Part shown: positions 34,985 to 42,957 of the stretch, in pieces
Layout of the letters: each line of letters starts with the position of its first letter
Position numbering within the stretch: position 1 is the first letter of the stretch
DNA from: Betaproteobacteria bacterium HGW-Betaproteobacteria-7
GTDB lineage: Bacteria > Pseudomonadota > Gammaproteobacteria > Burkholderiales > Rhodocyclaceae
Direction: 5' to 3'
Assembly: GCA_002840765.1 (NCBI GenBank)
Contig: PHCE01000018.1
Coordinates: 1-64,000 of the forward strand
DNA: 64,000 bases
The notes under the pieces: model-generated
Seen by the model: the letters and a program-made list of their open reading frames with translations, nothing else
Told to the model about the DNA's origin: nothing
Database searches by the model: none
Translations under genes and position numbers: made by a program

Positions 34985-35988
34985 GCAGGCGGCGGCGTAG
35001 CTCGGGCTGGGCCAAGCTGATCCAGCGTAGCGTGACCCGGGTCACCCGCCTGGCGGTGAGTTCTGGCAAGCGAGCAGTCAAGCAGGCGCTGAAGCCGGTG
35101 TCGGCCAGGAGCAAGCCGCCAGCCGGCGCTGGCTCCTGGCAGCTCGGCCTGGCTACCGGTCCGGGCGGGATGCGGCGCTTTCGTCTTTACCGGCCACCGG
35201 CGGTCGGCTTCGCCGAGCGCCTGCCGCTGCTGGTCATGCTGCATGGCTGTGGGCAGGATGCCAACGCCTTTGCCACGAGCACCCGGATGAACCGTCTGGC
35301 CATGGTGCAGCGCTTCCTGGTCCTCTATCCCGAGCAGGATCGCCTGGCCAACGCCCAGGGCTGCTGGAACTGGTTCGATACCGCCTCCGGGCGCGCCAAG
35401 CGCGAAGCCGAATCGATCATGCAGGCGATCGATCAGGTCTGCCTGCTGCAGCCCGTGGACCGGGCGCGCGTAGCGATTGCCGGCCTCTCCGCCGGGGCGA
35501 GCATGGCGGCGCTGTTGGCCACCGGCCATCCCGGCCGTTTCCAGGCGCTGATCATGCATTCGGGCATTCCACCGGGCTCGGCCCATTCGCCGCTGACGGC
35601 CCTGGCCGCCATGCGTGGCCGGCGTGCAACCTCGCCGCTGGCGGCGACGCTGCCGATGATGGCGGCCACCTGGCCACCGCTGCTGGTCATCCATGGCACC
35701 GCTGATGAAGTCGTGGCTTTGGCCAACGCCCAGGTGGCGATACGGCTCTGGGCCGGTGCTGCCGGCGCCCAGGCCGGCGTCGTGCGCCAGGTTCGCCGCG
35801 GCAAGCGATTGCCGATGGCGGTCACCGACTACAAGCGCGGCAGGAGCGCCGTCGCCACGCTGGTCGTCGTCGACGACCTGGGGCATGCCTGGAGCGGCGG
35901 TCTCGCCAGCCAGCCCTTCAGCGACGGGCGTGGTCCGGACGCCTCGCGCATGGTCTGGGCTTTTGCCGCCCGCCAGTTCCGTCGCTGA
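34981..35988 (+). CDS. PHB-depolymerase-family esterase
   Basis: 335 residues from a GTG start overlapping the preceding stop. The alpha/beta-hydrolase features are MLHGCGQDANAFATST, QGCWNWFD, the nucleophile in GLSAGASMAA, VIHGTADEVV (acid) and DLGHAWSGG (His). This is the LpqC/PHB depolymerase family (TIGR01840). The basic N-terminus has no clear signal peptide. A phasin gene at 42168 hints at polyhydroxyalkanoate metabolism in the same regulon. Confidence 0.87.
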   Translation: MSRRRRSSGWAKLIQRSVTRVTRLAVSSGKRAVKQALKPVSARSKPPAGAGSWQLGLATGPGGMRRFRLYRPPAVGFAERLPLLVMLHGCGQDANAFATSTRMNRLAMVQRFLVLYPEQDRLANAQGCWNWFDTASGRAKREAESIMQAIDQVCLLQPVDRARVAIAGLSAGASMAALLATGHPGRFQALIMHSGIPPGSAHSPLTALAAMRGRRATSPLAATLPMMAATWPPLLVIHGTADEVVALANAQVAIRLWAGAAGAQAGVVRQVRRGKRLPMAVTDYKRGRSAVATLVVVDDLGHAWSGGLASQPFSDGRGPDASRMVWAFAARQFRR

Positions 35989-36004
35989 AAGGCAGGCAGC
36001 GCAG

Positions 36005-36020
36005 TGTGGGCTGGCGTACA
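36005..36020 (+). promoter_or_regulatory. Crp-like dyad 8, upstream of PRC-barrel gene
   Basis: TGTGGGCTGGCGTACA. TAAGCT at 36042-36047 follows after 21 nt, identical to the hexamer at dyad 1. Predicted start near 36054. Confidence 0.72.
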
Positions 36021-36107
36021 GATTGTCAGTGGCGGCAGGACTAAGCTCACGCCGGGACTGCTGCTTGCGCCGCCCCAAAACACTAACGCCAAGACAGGAG
36101 AGCAAAC

Positions 36108-36551
36108 ATGAACTATGAAGAACGCGATCAATACGGCATGTACAAAGCAGCGACCGGCAATGCTTCCGGTCCCGATCTCCGGCATGGCCCGGGGCCGTAC
36201 CTGATGGGCGCCGAGACGCTGGTCGGCAATGACGTCTACAACAAGGCGTCCGAGGACGTCGGCGACATCAAGGAAATCATGATCGACATGCGCAGCGGCC
36301 GGGTCAGTTATGCCGTGCTGTCATTCGGCGGCTTCATGGGTGTCGGCGAGAAGCTGTTTGCCGTGCCCTGGGATGCCCTGACGTTGGACACCGTCAACAA
36401 GCGCTTCGAGCTGGATGTCAGCAAGGAACGTCTTGAGAACGCCCCGGGCTTCGACAAGAACAAGTGGCCGGACATGGCCGACCCGGCCTGGGTGGCCGGC
36501 ATTCATGCCTATTACGGCACTTCACCGGAGAGCACTCAGCACATCGTCTGA
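36108..36551 (+). CDS. PRC-barrel domain protein
   Basis: 147 residues behind AGGAGAGC. The PRC-barrel is at about 32-105: LVGNDVYNKASEDVGDIKEI, GRVSYAVLSFGGFMGVGEKL, FAVPWDALTLD. Stand-alone proteins of this type are common beside CsbD, BON and DUF883 genes in stress-related loci of betaproteobacteria. Ends at a strong hairpin. Confidence 0.9.
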   Translation: MNYEERDQYGMYKAATGNASGPDLRHGPGPYLMGAETLVGNDVYNKASEDVGDIKEIMIDMRSGRVSYAVLSFGGFMGVGEKLFAVPWDALTLDTVNKRFELDVSKERLENAPGFDKNKWPDMADPAWVAGIHAYYGTSPESTQHIV

Positions 36552-36558
36552 GCTTCTG

Positions 36559-36583
36559 CTGACCGTGACGCTGTCACGGTCAG
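36559..36583. terminator. Bidirectional hairpin between convergent genes
   Basis: Perfect 11-bp stem CTGACCGTGAC/GTCACGGTCAG with a 3-nt loop, between the stops of the PRC-barrel and DUF1328 genes. No clear T-run. Confidence 0.7.
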
Positions 36584-36598
36584 GACGTGTCAGCGCTT

Positions 36599-36763
36599 CT
36601 ACTTGCGGCGCAACAGGCCCATGAACAGCGAGCCGATGAACAGCAGGATGAAGATGAAGAAGAGGATTCGGGCGATTTCGACGGCGCCGGCAGCAATGCC
36701 GGTGAAGCCGAAGACGCCGGCGATCAGCGCGACGACGAGAAAGACGAGCGTGTAGTAGAGCAT
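36599..36763 (-). CDS. DUF1328 small membrane protein (YtjA-like)
   Basis: 54 residues starting MLYYTLVFLVVALIAGVFGF, then TGIAAGAVEIARILFFIFIL and ending LFMGLLRRK. The start has AGGTGA in front. Two hydrophobic helices. The pattern is that of the DUF1328 family, found with stress and biofilm genes. The next minus-strand gene upstream is another tiny membrane protein, 27 bases away. Confidence 0.88.
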   Translation of the reverse strand: MLYYTLVFLVVALIAGVFGFTGIAAGAVEIARILFFIFILLFIGSLFMGLLRRK

Positions 36764-36790
36764 GGCGTCACCTATTTTTGCGGCGCGGGT

Positions 36791-36949
36791 TCATAGCTTG
36801 CCGAGCAGGAACAGCACCAGCAGGACGACGAGGACCAGGCCGAGGGCGCCGCTGGGGCCGTACCCCCAACCGCGGCTGTGCGGCCAGCTGGGAATGGCGC
36901 CGATGAGCAGCAGGATGACGACGATCAACAATATGGTACCGAGTGACAT
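36791..36949 (-). CDS. DUF3309 small membrane protein
   Basis: 52 residues, MSLGTILLIVVILLLIGAIP then SWPHSRGWGYGPSG and a second helix LGLVLVVLLVLFLLGKL. An AAGGAGAATTGCC leader precedes the ATG at 36949. The family (DUF3309) is a two-helix protein with a conserved SWGYGPSG-like loop. Co-directional with the DUF1328 gene; the pair may be one transcript. Confidence 0.88.
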   Translation of the reverse strand: MSLGTILLIVVILLLIGAIPSWPHSRGWGYGPSGALGLVLVVLLVLFLLGKL

Positions 36950-37041
36950 GGCAATTCTCCTTCTTGACGGGGAGCGGGAATGCAGCGGGATGGCCGCATT
37001 CATCGCATGCCGGCAAGGCTACGCCAACTGCATGCCACGTC

Positions 37042-37057
37042 TGTACGCCAGCACACA
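37042..37057. promoter_or_regulatory. Crp-like dyad 9, between DUF3309 and DUF883 genes
   Basis: TGTACGCCAGCACACA, with flanking C and G extending symmetry. GAACAT at 37079-37084 follows after 21 nt on the plus strand. The minus-strand counterpart is AGCCTT, which is poor, so plus-strand use is favoured. Confidence 0.7.
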
Positions 37058-37163
37058 GACATGCCGGTAGTCGTTGGCGAACATACGCTAGAGGCCGGGC
37101 GTTCGTCCGGCTCCTGTCCTGCCGATGGGACATTCATCGGTGACCAACCCCCCTGGAGTCATC

Positions 37164-37475
37164 ATGAATAATGGAATCAATCCCCCGATGGGCAACATCG
37201 AAAGCGCCAAACAGAACCTGGTCAAGGATCTGGCCGCCGTTGCCGCCGATGGCAGTGCAATCATCAACGACGAAATGGCGCAGGCCCGGACACGGCTTGA
37301 CGCCAGTCTGTCTCACGCCAAAACACGGCTGATCGATACCGGTACGGCAGTCAGCGAGCAAGCTGCGCACGCTGCCGAAGCCACCGCCAGCTATGTCCGG
37401 CAGAACCCCTGGAAGACGCTCGGCATTGCGGCGGCGACGGGTGTGATCGTCGGCGCCATGCTCAAGCGCTGGTAA
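37164..37475 (+). CDS. DUF883 (ElaB/YqjD-like) protein
   Basis: 103 residues from the ATG at 37164 behind CTGGAG. Helical N-terminus (LVKDLAAVAADGSAIINDEM), then the family's VRQNPWKTLGIAAATGVIVG with a C-terminal membrane helix and Arg-Trp end. ElaB/YqjD proteins are tail-anchored and bind ribosomes in stationary phase in Escherichia coli. Confidence 0.9.
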   Translation: MNNGINPPMGNIESAKQNLVKDLAAVAADGSAIINDEMAQARTRLDASLSHAKTRLIDTGTAVSEQAAHAAEATASYVRQNPWKTLGIAAATGVIVGAMLKRW

Positions 37476-37492
37476 GCCCACGGTCAGGCCTA

Positions 37493-37508
37493 TGTGCAGT
37501 AACGCACA
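37493..37508 (+). promoter_or_regulatory. Crp-like dyad 10, upstream of CsbD gene
   Basis: TGTGCAGTAACGCACA, preceded by cta. GAAGAT at 37530-37535 follows after 21 nt. Predicted start near 37542, leader about 68 nt. Confidence 0.7.
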
Positions 37509-37609
37509 GACGGCAGCCGATCGAGTGAAGAAGATCGCCTCAGGCTCCTGACAATGGTCGGGGCGTCGGGCAGGCCATCCGGCCCGCCGAAACACAGAAG
37601 GAGTTGAAA

Positions 37610-37813
37610 ATGAACTGGGATATCGTGGAAGGCAACTGGAAACAGTTTAAGGGCAAGGTCCAGTCACAGTGGGGCAAGCTCACCGATGACAACCTCGATG
37701 TGATTGCTGGCAAGCGCGATCAACTGTCCGGCAAGCTGCAGGAAAGCTACGGCATTTCCAAAGACGAGGCCGAGGAGCAGATCAAGCGCTTCGAGGAAGC
37801 CAACAAATCCTGA
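37610..37813 (+). CDS. CsbD-family stress protein
   Basis: 67 residues from the ATG at 37610 behind AAGGAG. MNWDIVEGNWKQFKGKVQSQ and WGKLTDDNLDVIAGKRDQLSG are diagnostic for CsbD/YjbJ. Small hydrophilic helical protein, general-stress induced in other bacteria. First gene of a likely three-gene unit with the zinc-ribbon and c-di-GMP genes. Confidence 0.95.
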   Translation: MNWDIVEGNWKQFKGKVQSQWGKLTDDNLDVIAGKRDQLSGKLQESYGISKDEAEEQIKRFEEANKS

Positions 37814-37864
37814 TGTCAACCCGGTGCCGGCCTGCCGGCCGCCGGGGCTTCCCCTGGAGGAAAC

Positions 37865-38086
37865 ATGAAAAGCATTTCGCCGACCGCCTACGGCGCGGTT
37901 TCCGGTCGCCCGCGCTGCCCGTGCTGCAATGGGGCGACCAATCGCATTGCGCGCCGCTGGGTCGATATGCTGACCAATATTTTCGTGCCGGTTCGTCGTT
38001 ACCGTTGCCGCGAGATGCGTTGCGACTGGGAAGGCAATCTGCGCAACCCGCCGAGCGCGTCGCTGCCGACCGGGCTGCGCGATTGA
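37865..38086 (+). CDS. Small zinc-ribbon protein
   Basis: 73 residues behind GGAGGAAAC, the strongest ribosome site of the area. One CPCC pair (RPRCPCCNGAT) and a second pair in YRCREMRCDWEG make a treble of Cys residues fit for one zinc. It lies 51 bases after the CsbD gene and 8 bases before the REC-PAS-GGDEF-EAL gene, so it is probably co-transcribed and coupled. No named family. Confidence 0.75.
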   Translation: MKSISPTAYGAVSGRPRCPCCNGATNRIARRWVDMLTNIFVPVRRYRCREMRCDWEGNLRNPPSASLPTGLRD

Positions 38087-38094
38087 AGCGGCTG

Positions 38095-40617
38095 ATGAGC
38101 GAGCAGCTCGAAGCGACGCCACCGACCCGCGTCCTGCTGGTCGAGGATGATGCGGATGATGCGCAGCGCATTTTGGCAGCGCTGGAGGCCGCCAGCGAAA
38201 ATCATGGCTATCAGGTAGTCCGGGTCGACAGCCTGGCGGCGGCCCTGGCGCAACAGAAGGAGAAGGCCTGCGATGTCATTCTGCTCGACCTGACCTTGCC
38301 TGATGGCAAGGGCATCGAGGCCTTCGATCGCATTTTCCAGGCGGCGCCACGGGCGCTGATCCTCGTCCTCAGCGGTGCCACCGACGAAGAGGTGGCACGG
38401 CAGGCGGTCGAGCGCGGTGCCCATGAGTATTTCGACAAAGCCTCGGTCGACGCCCACTGGCTGCCCCATGCCCTGCGTTACATGATGCAGCGCAAGGTCA
38501 GCCAGGATGCGTTGCGCGACAGCGAGGAGCGTTTCCGCGCGATGAGCGACGAGTCGCCGCTGGGTATCTTCGTCTCCGATGAAGACGGCGAATGTGTCTA
38601 CACCAATGCTGCCTACCACAAGATTTCCGGGCTGGATTTCACGCAGGCCCTGGGGACCAGCTGGAGCATGGCCATCCATCCGGACGATCGCGCCCGGATC
38701 GTTGCTGAATGGCGTGCCGCGGTGCGCGGCCAAGCACCGTTTCAAACCGAAGTACGGTTTTTGCGTGGTGACGGCAGCATCGTCTGGACCCGGCTCAACG
38801 CCGCGGTCATGGACGACGGTCCGGGCGAGTGCGGACGGGTGCAGACGGTTGAGGACATCTCCGCGCGCAAGGGCGCCGAGGCCGAACTGGCGCGGGCCGA
38901 AGCAGCGCTGTTCGCGGAAAAGGAGCGGGCCCAGGTCACCTTGAATTCCATCGGTGACGCGGTGTTGTGCACCGATGTTGCCGGCAATGTGACCTATCTG
39001 AACAAGGTCGCTGAAAGAATGACCGGCTGGCCCGCCAGCGAAGCGCTGGGTCAGCCACTGAGCAGCGTTTTTTGTGTCGTCGACGGGAGCACCCGCGAGC
39101 CGATCATCAGTCCTGGGCAACTGGCCATCGCCGGGAATCAGATCGTCGGCCTGGCCGCCAACAGCATCCTGCTGCGTCGTGATGGCACGGAATCGGCGAT
39201 CGAGGATTCGGCGGCGCCGATCCATGACCGCGAGGGGCAAGTCACCGGTGCCGTGCTCGTTTTCCACGATGTCAGCGAATCGCGGGCCATGGCGGAGAAG
39301 ATGTCGCATATGGCGCAGCACGATTTCCTGACCGGGTTGCCCAACCGGCTGCTGCTGCAGGAGCGCTTTGCCCGCGCCATTGGCCAGGCACAGCGGCACC
39401 GCAAGCAGGTCGCCGTGCTCTTCGTCGATCTCGACTATTTCAAGAACATCAATGATTCGCTCGGTCACGATATTGGCGACCGGCTGCTGCAATCGGTCGC
39501 CGCGCGGCTGACCGCTTGCGTCCGCTCGACCGATACCGTCTGCCGTCAGGGGGGCGACGAGTTCGTCATCCTGCTGGCCGAGATCGAACATCATCAGGAC
39601 GCCGCGCAGATCGCCGAGAAACTGCTGGCGGCGCTGCACTCACCGCATTTCATCGATGGCCATGAACTGCATGTGACGCTGAGCATCGGCATCAGCATTT
39701 ATCCCGACGATGCCGCGACCCCCGAGGCGGTGATGCAGAACGCCGACGCCGCGATGTATCACGCCAAGGCTAACGGTCGCAACAATTACCAGTTCTACAT
39801 GAGCGAGATGAACAGCCGCGCCGTGCAGCGCCTGTTCGTCGAGAACAGCCTGCGCCGCGCCCTGAAAAACGAAGAGTTCGAACTGCATTACCAGCCCAAG
39901 ATCGACATTGCCAGCGGCCAGATGAGCAGCGCCGAAGCCTTGATCCGCTGGCGCGATCCGGACCTGGGCATGGTTTATCCGGGACAGTTCGTGCCGATTG
40001 CCGAGGAGTGCGGGCTGATTGTGCCGATCGGCCGCTGGGTGCTGCGCGAAGCCTGCCGGCAGGTGCAAGCCTGGCTGGCTGTTGGGATGACGGCCGTGCC
40101 AGTGTCAGTCAACATTTCGACAGTCGAGTTCCGCCACGCCAATTTTCTCGACGGCGTTGCTGCCATCCTCGAGGAAACCGGTATGGATGCCGCCTACCTC
40201 GAACTGGAACTGACCGAAAGCATGCTCATGCACGAAGCCGATAGCTCGGCGAAGATTCTGGAAAAACTGAAGGCGATGGGTGTTCAACTGGCCATCGATG
40301 ACTTCGGTACCGGCTATTCCAGCCTCAGCTACCTGAACCGCTTTCCCATCGATACGCTGAAGATCGACCAGTCCTTCGTCCGTGACATGGAAAGCAATCC
40401 CGACAATGCGGCGATCATCAACGCGGTCATCGGCATGGGACGCAACCTGCACCAACGCGTGGTCGCCGAGGGGGTGGAAACCGGCGAGCAACTGGCCTTT
40501 CTCTGCCTGCAGAACTGTGACGAAGGGCAGGGCTTCCTGTTCAGCTATCCCTTGCCGGCGGAGGAATTTGCCCGCTTGCTGTCCAACCGGGTGGTACTGG
40601 CGGGCTGCCCCGAGTGA
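38095..40617 (+). CDS. REC-PAS-PAS-GGDEF-EAL c-di-GMP protein
   Basis: 840 residues from the ATG at 38095. A receiver domain (VLLVEDDADD, LLDLTLPDG with the phosphoacceptor Asp near residue 60, SGATDEE, KAS) is followed by two PAS domains (about 145-265 and 285-400), a GGDEF domain with intact RQGGDEF and an EAL domain with intact AEALIRW, ELTESML and DDFGTGYSSL. Both catalytic signatures look competent, so it could make or break c-di-GMP. No histidine kinase gene is adjacent. Contrast with the degenerate GGDEF at 20087-22630. Confidence 0.95.
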   Translation: MSEQLEATPPTRVLLVEDDADDAQRILAALEAASENHGYQVVRVDSLAAALAQQKEKACDVILLDLTLPDGKGIEAFDRIFQAAPRALILVLSGATDEEVARQAVERGAHEYFDKASVDAHWLPHALRYMMQRKVSQDALRDSEERFRAMSDESPLGIFVSDEDGECVYTNAAYHKISGLDFTQALGTSWSMAIHPDDRARIVAEWRAAVRGQAPFQTEVRFLRGDGSIVWTRLNAAVMDDGPGECGRVQTVEDISARKGAEAELARAEAALFAEKERAQVTLNSIGDAVLCTDVAGNVTYLNKVAERMTGWPASEALGQPLSSVFCVVDGSTREPIISPGQLAIAGNQIVGLAANSILLRRDGTESAIEDSAAPIHDREGQVTGAVLVFHDVSESRAMAEKMSHMAQHDFLTGLPNRLLLQERFARAIGQAQRHRKQVAVLFVDLDYFKNINDSLGHDIGDRLLQSVAARLTACVRSTDTVCRQGGDEFVILLAEIEHHQDAAQIAEKLLAALHSPHFIDGHELHVTLSIGISIYPDDAATPEAVMQNADAAMYHAKANGRNNYQFYMSEMNSRAVQRLFVENSLRRALKNEEFELHYQPKIDIASGQMSSAEALIRWRDPDLGMVYPGQFVPIAEECGLIVPIGRWVLREACRQVQAWLAVGMTAVPVSVNISTVEFRHANFLDGVAAILEETGMDAAYLELELTESMLMHEADSSAKILEKLKAMGVQLAIDDFGTGYSSLSYLNRFPIDTLKIDQSFVRDMESNPDNAAIINAVIGMGRNLHQRVVAEGVETGEQLAFLCLQNCDEGQGFLFSYPLPAEEFARLLSNRVVLAGCPE

Positions 40618-40640
40618 ACCGGCTGCCCGTCGGCCCGCTA

Positions 40641-40656
40641 TGTGCGCCGGCGTACC
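40641..40656 (+). promoter_or_regulatory. Crp-like dyad 11, upstream of BON lipoprotein gene
   Basis: TGTGCGCCGGCGTACC, preceded by cta. TATATT at 40678-40683 follows after 21 nt and is one of the two best -10 matches (5 of 6). Predicted start 40690. Confidence 0.8.
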
Positions 40657-40763
40657 GAGGCAGCGCGTCGCTTTCCTTATATTGCTAGGGAAGCCTCAGC
40701 CCGGTTCGCCGGGCGGAGGCCGCGGACGGGACATCCGGTTCTGCCCGGAACAGGAGCATCATC

Positions 40764-41078
40764 ATGAAATCATTCAGCAAATATCTTTCCGCCGCCATTC
40801 TCGCCATCACCCTGGTGGCGGCCGGCGGTTGCGCGTCCTCCTCCAAGCAGGCGGGTACGGGCGAATATATCGACGACAGCGTCATCACCTCCAAGGTCAA
40901 GGCCGCCATCCTTGGCGATCCGGCGACCAAGGTGGCCGAGATCAATGTCGAAACCTACAAGGGGGTCGTGCAATTGAGCGGCTTCGTCACCTCGCAGGCT
41001 TCGGCCAATCGGGCAGTCGAACTGGCGCGCGGCGTCAGCGGTGTCAGTTCCGTGCGTAACGACATGCGCATGAAGTAA
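40764..41078 (+). CDS. BON-domain lipoprotein
   Basis: 104 residues behind AGGAGC. Lipobox AGGCASS, then one BON domain (YIDDSVITSKVKAAILGDPA, VVQLSGFVTSQASANRAVEL, GVSSVRNDMRMK). Related to the BON protein at 29373 but lipid-anchored. Ends at a perfect hairpin shared with the convergent Crp-like gene. Confidence 0.92.
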   Translation: MKSFSKYLSAAILAITLVAAGGCASSSKQAGTGEYIDDSVITSKVKAAILGDPATKVAEINVETYKGVVQLSGFVTSQASANRAVELARGVSGVSSVRNDMRMK

Positions 41079-41088
41079 GCGGTCTTTA

Positions 41089-41113
41089 CGACGGCCATCA
41101 ACGATGGCCGTCG
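41089..41113. terminator. Bidirectional hairpin
   Basis: 11-bp perfect stem CGACGGCCATC/GATGGCCGTCG with a 3-nt loop between the convergent BON and Crp-like genes. No T-run on either side. Confidence 0.65.
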
Positions 41114-41121
41114 GCGGCGGA

Positions 41122-41841
41122 CTAGGTTCCGGTTCCGCCCGGTAGCAGACGCGCGAATTCACCCTGGATGGCAGCGTAGCAGGCGCAGGAACGGGCTTCG
41201 AGGCCCGGGCGGTCTAGCAGGTTGACGCGGCCGCGCCCGTAGCTGATCAATCCCGCCGTCCGCAAGCCAATGGCGACCTCCGAGATCGCCGCCCGGCGCA
41301 CGCCGAGCACTTGGGCAATCATTTCCTGCGACATCACCAGCGCCTGCGGCGACAGCCGGTCGAAGCGGCGCAGCAGCCAGCGGCAGAATTGCTGTTCGAG
41401 CGTGTGGTGGCGCATGCAGACCAGCGTTTGTGCCATCTCCGCCAGCAGCGCCTGGGTGTAACGCATCAGTGACCGCTGCAGCGGGCCGGCACGATGAAAT
41501 TCCCCCTTGAGGATGCGCCCTGTCAGTTTGTAACCATGACCCGGGCTGTACACCATGGCCCGGCTCAAGGTGGTTTCACCCCCCATGAACAGTGTTACAC
41601 CGACGATGCCTTCATTGCCGACGGCGGCGGTTTCGGCCGTCGTGCCATCCTCTATGTCAGAGAGCAATGAAACGATGGCCGTTGTCGGGAAGAACACATC
41701 GAGGATCTGGGCGCCTGGTTCGTACAGGCACTGGCCATAGTCCAGCGGCACCAGTTCCAGACTGACGCCCAGGCGCCGGCGCTCCTCTTCCGGCAGGGCG
41801 GCGAGCAGCTGGTTCTGGTAATGCAGGGGGGAGGTGGGCAT
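41122..41841 (-). CDS. Crp/Fnr-family transcriptional regulator, candidate regulon master
   Basis: 239 residues from the ATG at 41841 (MPTSPLHYQNQ), chosen because it aligns with the start of the Crp domain at 20087. Upstream in-frame starts, up to a TTG at 42036, would run through the dyad. Sensor domain 12-145 (FFPTTAIVSLL, NEGIVGVTLFMGGETT) has no Fnr-type Cys set. Winged helix about 148-218 has recognition segment LGVRRAAISEVAIGL (179-193), close to LGVRREAVTEAAGKL of the other protein. Both also share VCxRHHxxxQQxCRWLL. A dyad with a longer spacer lies in its promoter. Confidence 0.87.
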   Translation of the reverse strand: MPTSPLHYQNQLLAALPEEERRRLGVSLELVPLDYGQCLYEPGAQILDVFFPTTAIVSLLSDIEDGTTAETAAVGNEGIVGVTLFMGGETTLSRAMVYSPGHGYKLTGRILKGEFHRAGPLQRSLMRYTQALLAEMAQTLVCMRHHTLEQQFCRWLLRRFDRLSPQALVMSQEMIAQVLGVRRAAISEVAIGLRTAGLISYGRGRVNLLDRPGLEARSCACYAAIQGEFARLLPGGTGT

Positions 41842-41923
41842 CAGGGGGCGATCGGGGCAAATGGCTACTGGCGCATTGGCGGCGGCCGGGATTGCCATCA
41901 TGACCGAAACGTCGGGCTGCATA

Positions 41924-41943
41924 TGTGCGTTGGCTAACGCACA
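41924..41943 (-). promoter_or_regulatory. Crp-like dyad 12, expanded, upstream of Crp-like gene
   Basis: TGTGCGTT-GGCT-AACGCACA, both half-sites intact but with the spacer 4 bp longer than in the other copies. Measured from the near half-site, CATGAT on the minus strand (41902-41897) is at the standard distance. Predicted start 41890 and a 48-nt leader. Confidence 0.7.
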
Positions 41944-42167
41944 GGCGCCGGCGGTGCCGGCCGCGTGCCAACGGGAAATATTCCCCTTGTAGCGGCTTCC
42001 GGGCAGACCCGGCGGGCGCAGGCCAATAGACTGCAATTCTTGATCGGTACAGCATTTCCGCTGCCCTGAGAAAGGTCGGGAGAGCGCCCGGCGTACCCCC
42101 CTGAAACGAACGCCTTGTTGCCCGACGGTAACGCCCTTTCCTTCAGACCATCCCCAAGAGAGAACAC

Positions 42168-42647
42168 ATGTCTAAAAACCGCAATGAAAACCGCAACGAA
42201 AATTCCGAGTCCGCCGAAAGCATGAAAAACCTTTCCGCTGTCTATATGGATGGCGTCATGCGCCTGTCAGCCCTCGGCTTGAGCACCTGGCGCGATTCCT
42301 TTGAAGCCTGCAGCACCGCCCTGGCGGACAGAAATTGCGACCAGCCGAGGACCTCCATCCCGGCCGTACTCGGTCAGGCCGCCCTCGACAAGTCGGTCGA
42401 GTACTCGCGCAATGCCTATGAAATCATCGCCACAACCCAGGAACAGTTCGCGCGGACGCTGCTTGACCAGTTTTCGCAGATCAATATCGGAGCCAACATG
42501 CAGGAAAGCTGGTCGGCGATGGGCGACATGATGACCAAGGGTAGCCAGCAATTCACCGACATCGCTGCCGACAACGTACGTGCTGCCACCGATGCCGGTT
42601 CGGATGTGGTGACTAAAGTGACGCAGCAGGCCAAACGAGCGGCCTGA
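42168..42647 (+). CDS. Phasin-family protein
   Basis: 159 residues behind AGAGAG. A hydrophilic N-terminus (MSKNRNENRNENSESAES) precedes the helical phasin domain with FARTLLDQFSQINIGANMQE, and FTDIAADNVRAATDAGSDVV. Phasins coat polyhydroxyalkanoate granules. Divergent from the Crp-like gene; I see no dyad in the 126 nt before it. Followed by a strong terminator. Confidence 0.8.
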   Translation: MSKNRNENRNENSESAESMKNLSAVYMDGVMRLSALGLSTWRDSFEACSTALADRNCDQPRTSIPAVLGQAALDKSVEYSRNAYEIIATTQEQFARTLLDQFSQINIGANMQESWSAMGDMMTKGSQQFTDIAADNVRAATDAGSDVVTKVTQQAKRAA

Positions 42648-42660
42648 ACCTAGCTGGACG

Positions 42661-42686
42661 AAACCCCGCTTGGCGGGGTTTTTTTT
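42661..42686 (+). terminator. Rho-independent terminator after phasin gene
   Basis: AAACCCCGC/GCGGGGTTT stem with a 3-nt loop followed by five more T residues. Confidence 0.95.
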
Positions 42687-42703
42687 CGTCTGGCAGGCGC
42701 TTA

Positions 42704-42719
42704 TGTACGCTGGCAGACA
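42704..42719 (+). promoter_or_regulatory. Crp-like dyad 13, upstream of 43-residue gene and DUF2789
   Basis: TGTACGCTGGCAGACA. The hexamer TAGTCT (42742-42747) sits 22 nt after it, one more than in the other copies. Predicted start near 42754. Confidence 0.6.
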
Positions 42720-42802
42720 GAGAGCCAGCCGGATGGGCTGCTAGTCTGAACGGCATGCGCGCAGCCGCCGGCTGACCGCAGGACAAGTGAAGGAGCAGAA
42801 TC

Positions 42803-42934
42803 ATGGGCAAGGAAACGCACGGAACACGGGAAAACAAGAAGCAGCCGGTGCTGACGCCGAAGGAGAAGAAGGCCGCCAAGCAGTCCAAAAAAGATGAGAA
42901 GTCAGCTGTTCACGTACTGATCCCGCCGCGCTGA
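42803..42934 (+). CDS. 43-residue Lys-rich small protein
   Basis: ATG at 42803 with AAGGAG 8 nt before. MGKETHGTRENKKQPVLTPK, then EKKAAKQSKKDEKSAVHVLI and PPR. Strongly basic and disordered, no Cys or membrane segment. The ribosome site, the dyad in front and its position before DUF2789 support it as a gene. Function unknown. Confidence 0.65.
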   Translation: MGKETHGTRENKKQPVLTPKEKKAAKQSKKDEKSAVHVLIPPR

Positions 42935-42957
42935 GCGCCGGCGGATTCCACATCAGC

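Noticed and set aside
41842..42036. Longer Crp-like protein starting at TTG 42036
   Set aside because: The extra 65 residues are low-complexity, cross the dyad and proposed -10, and do not align with the paralogue, whose start matches ATG 41841.
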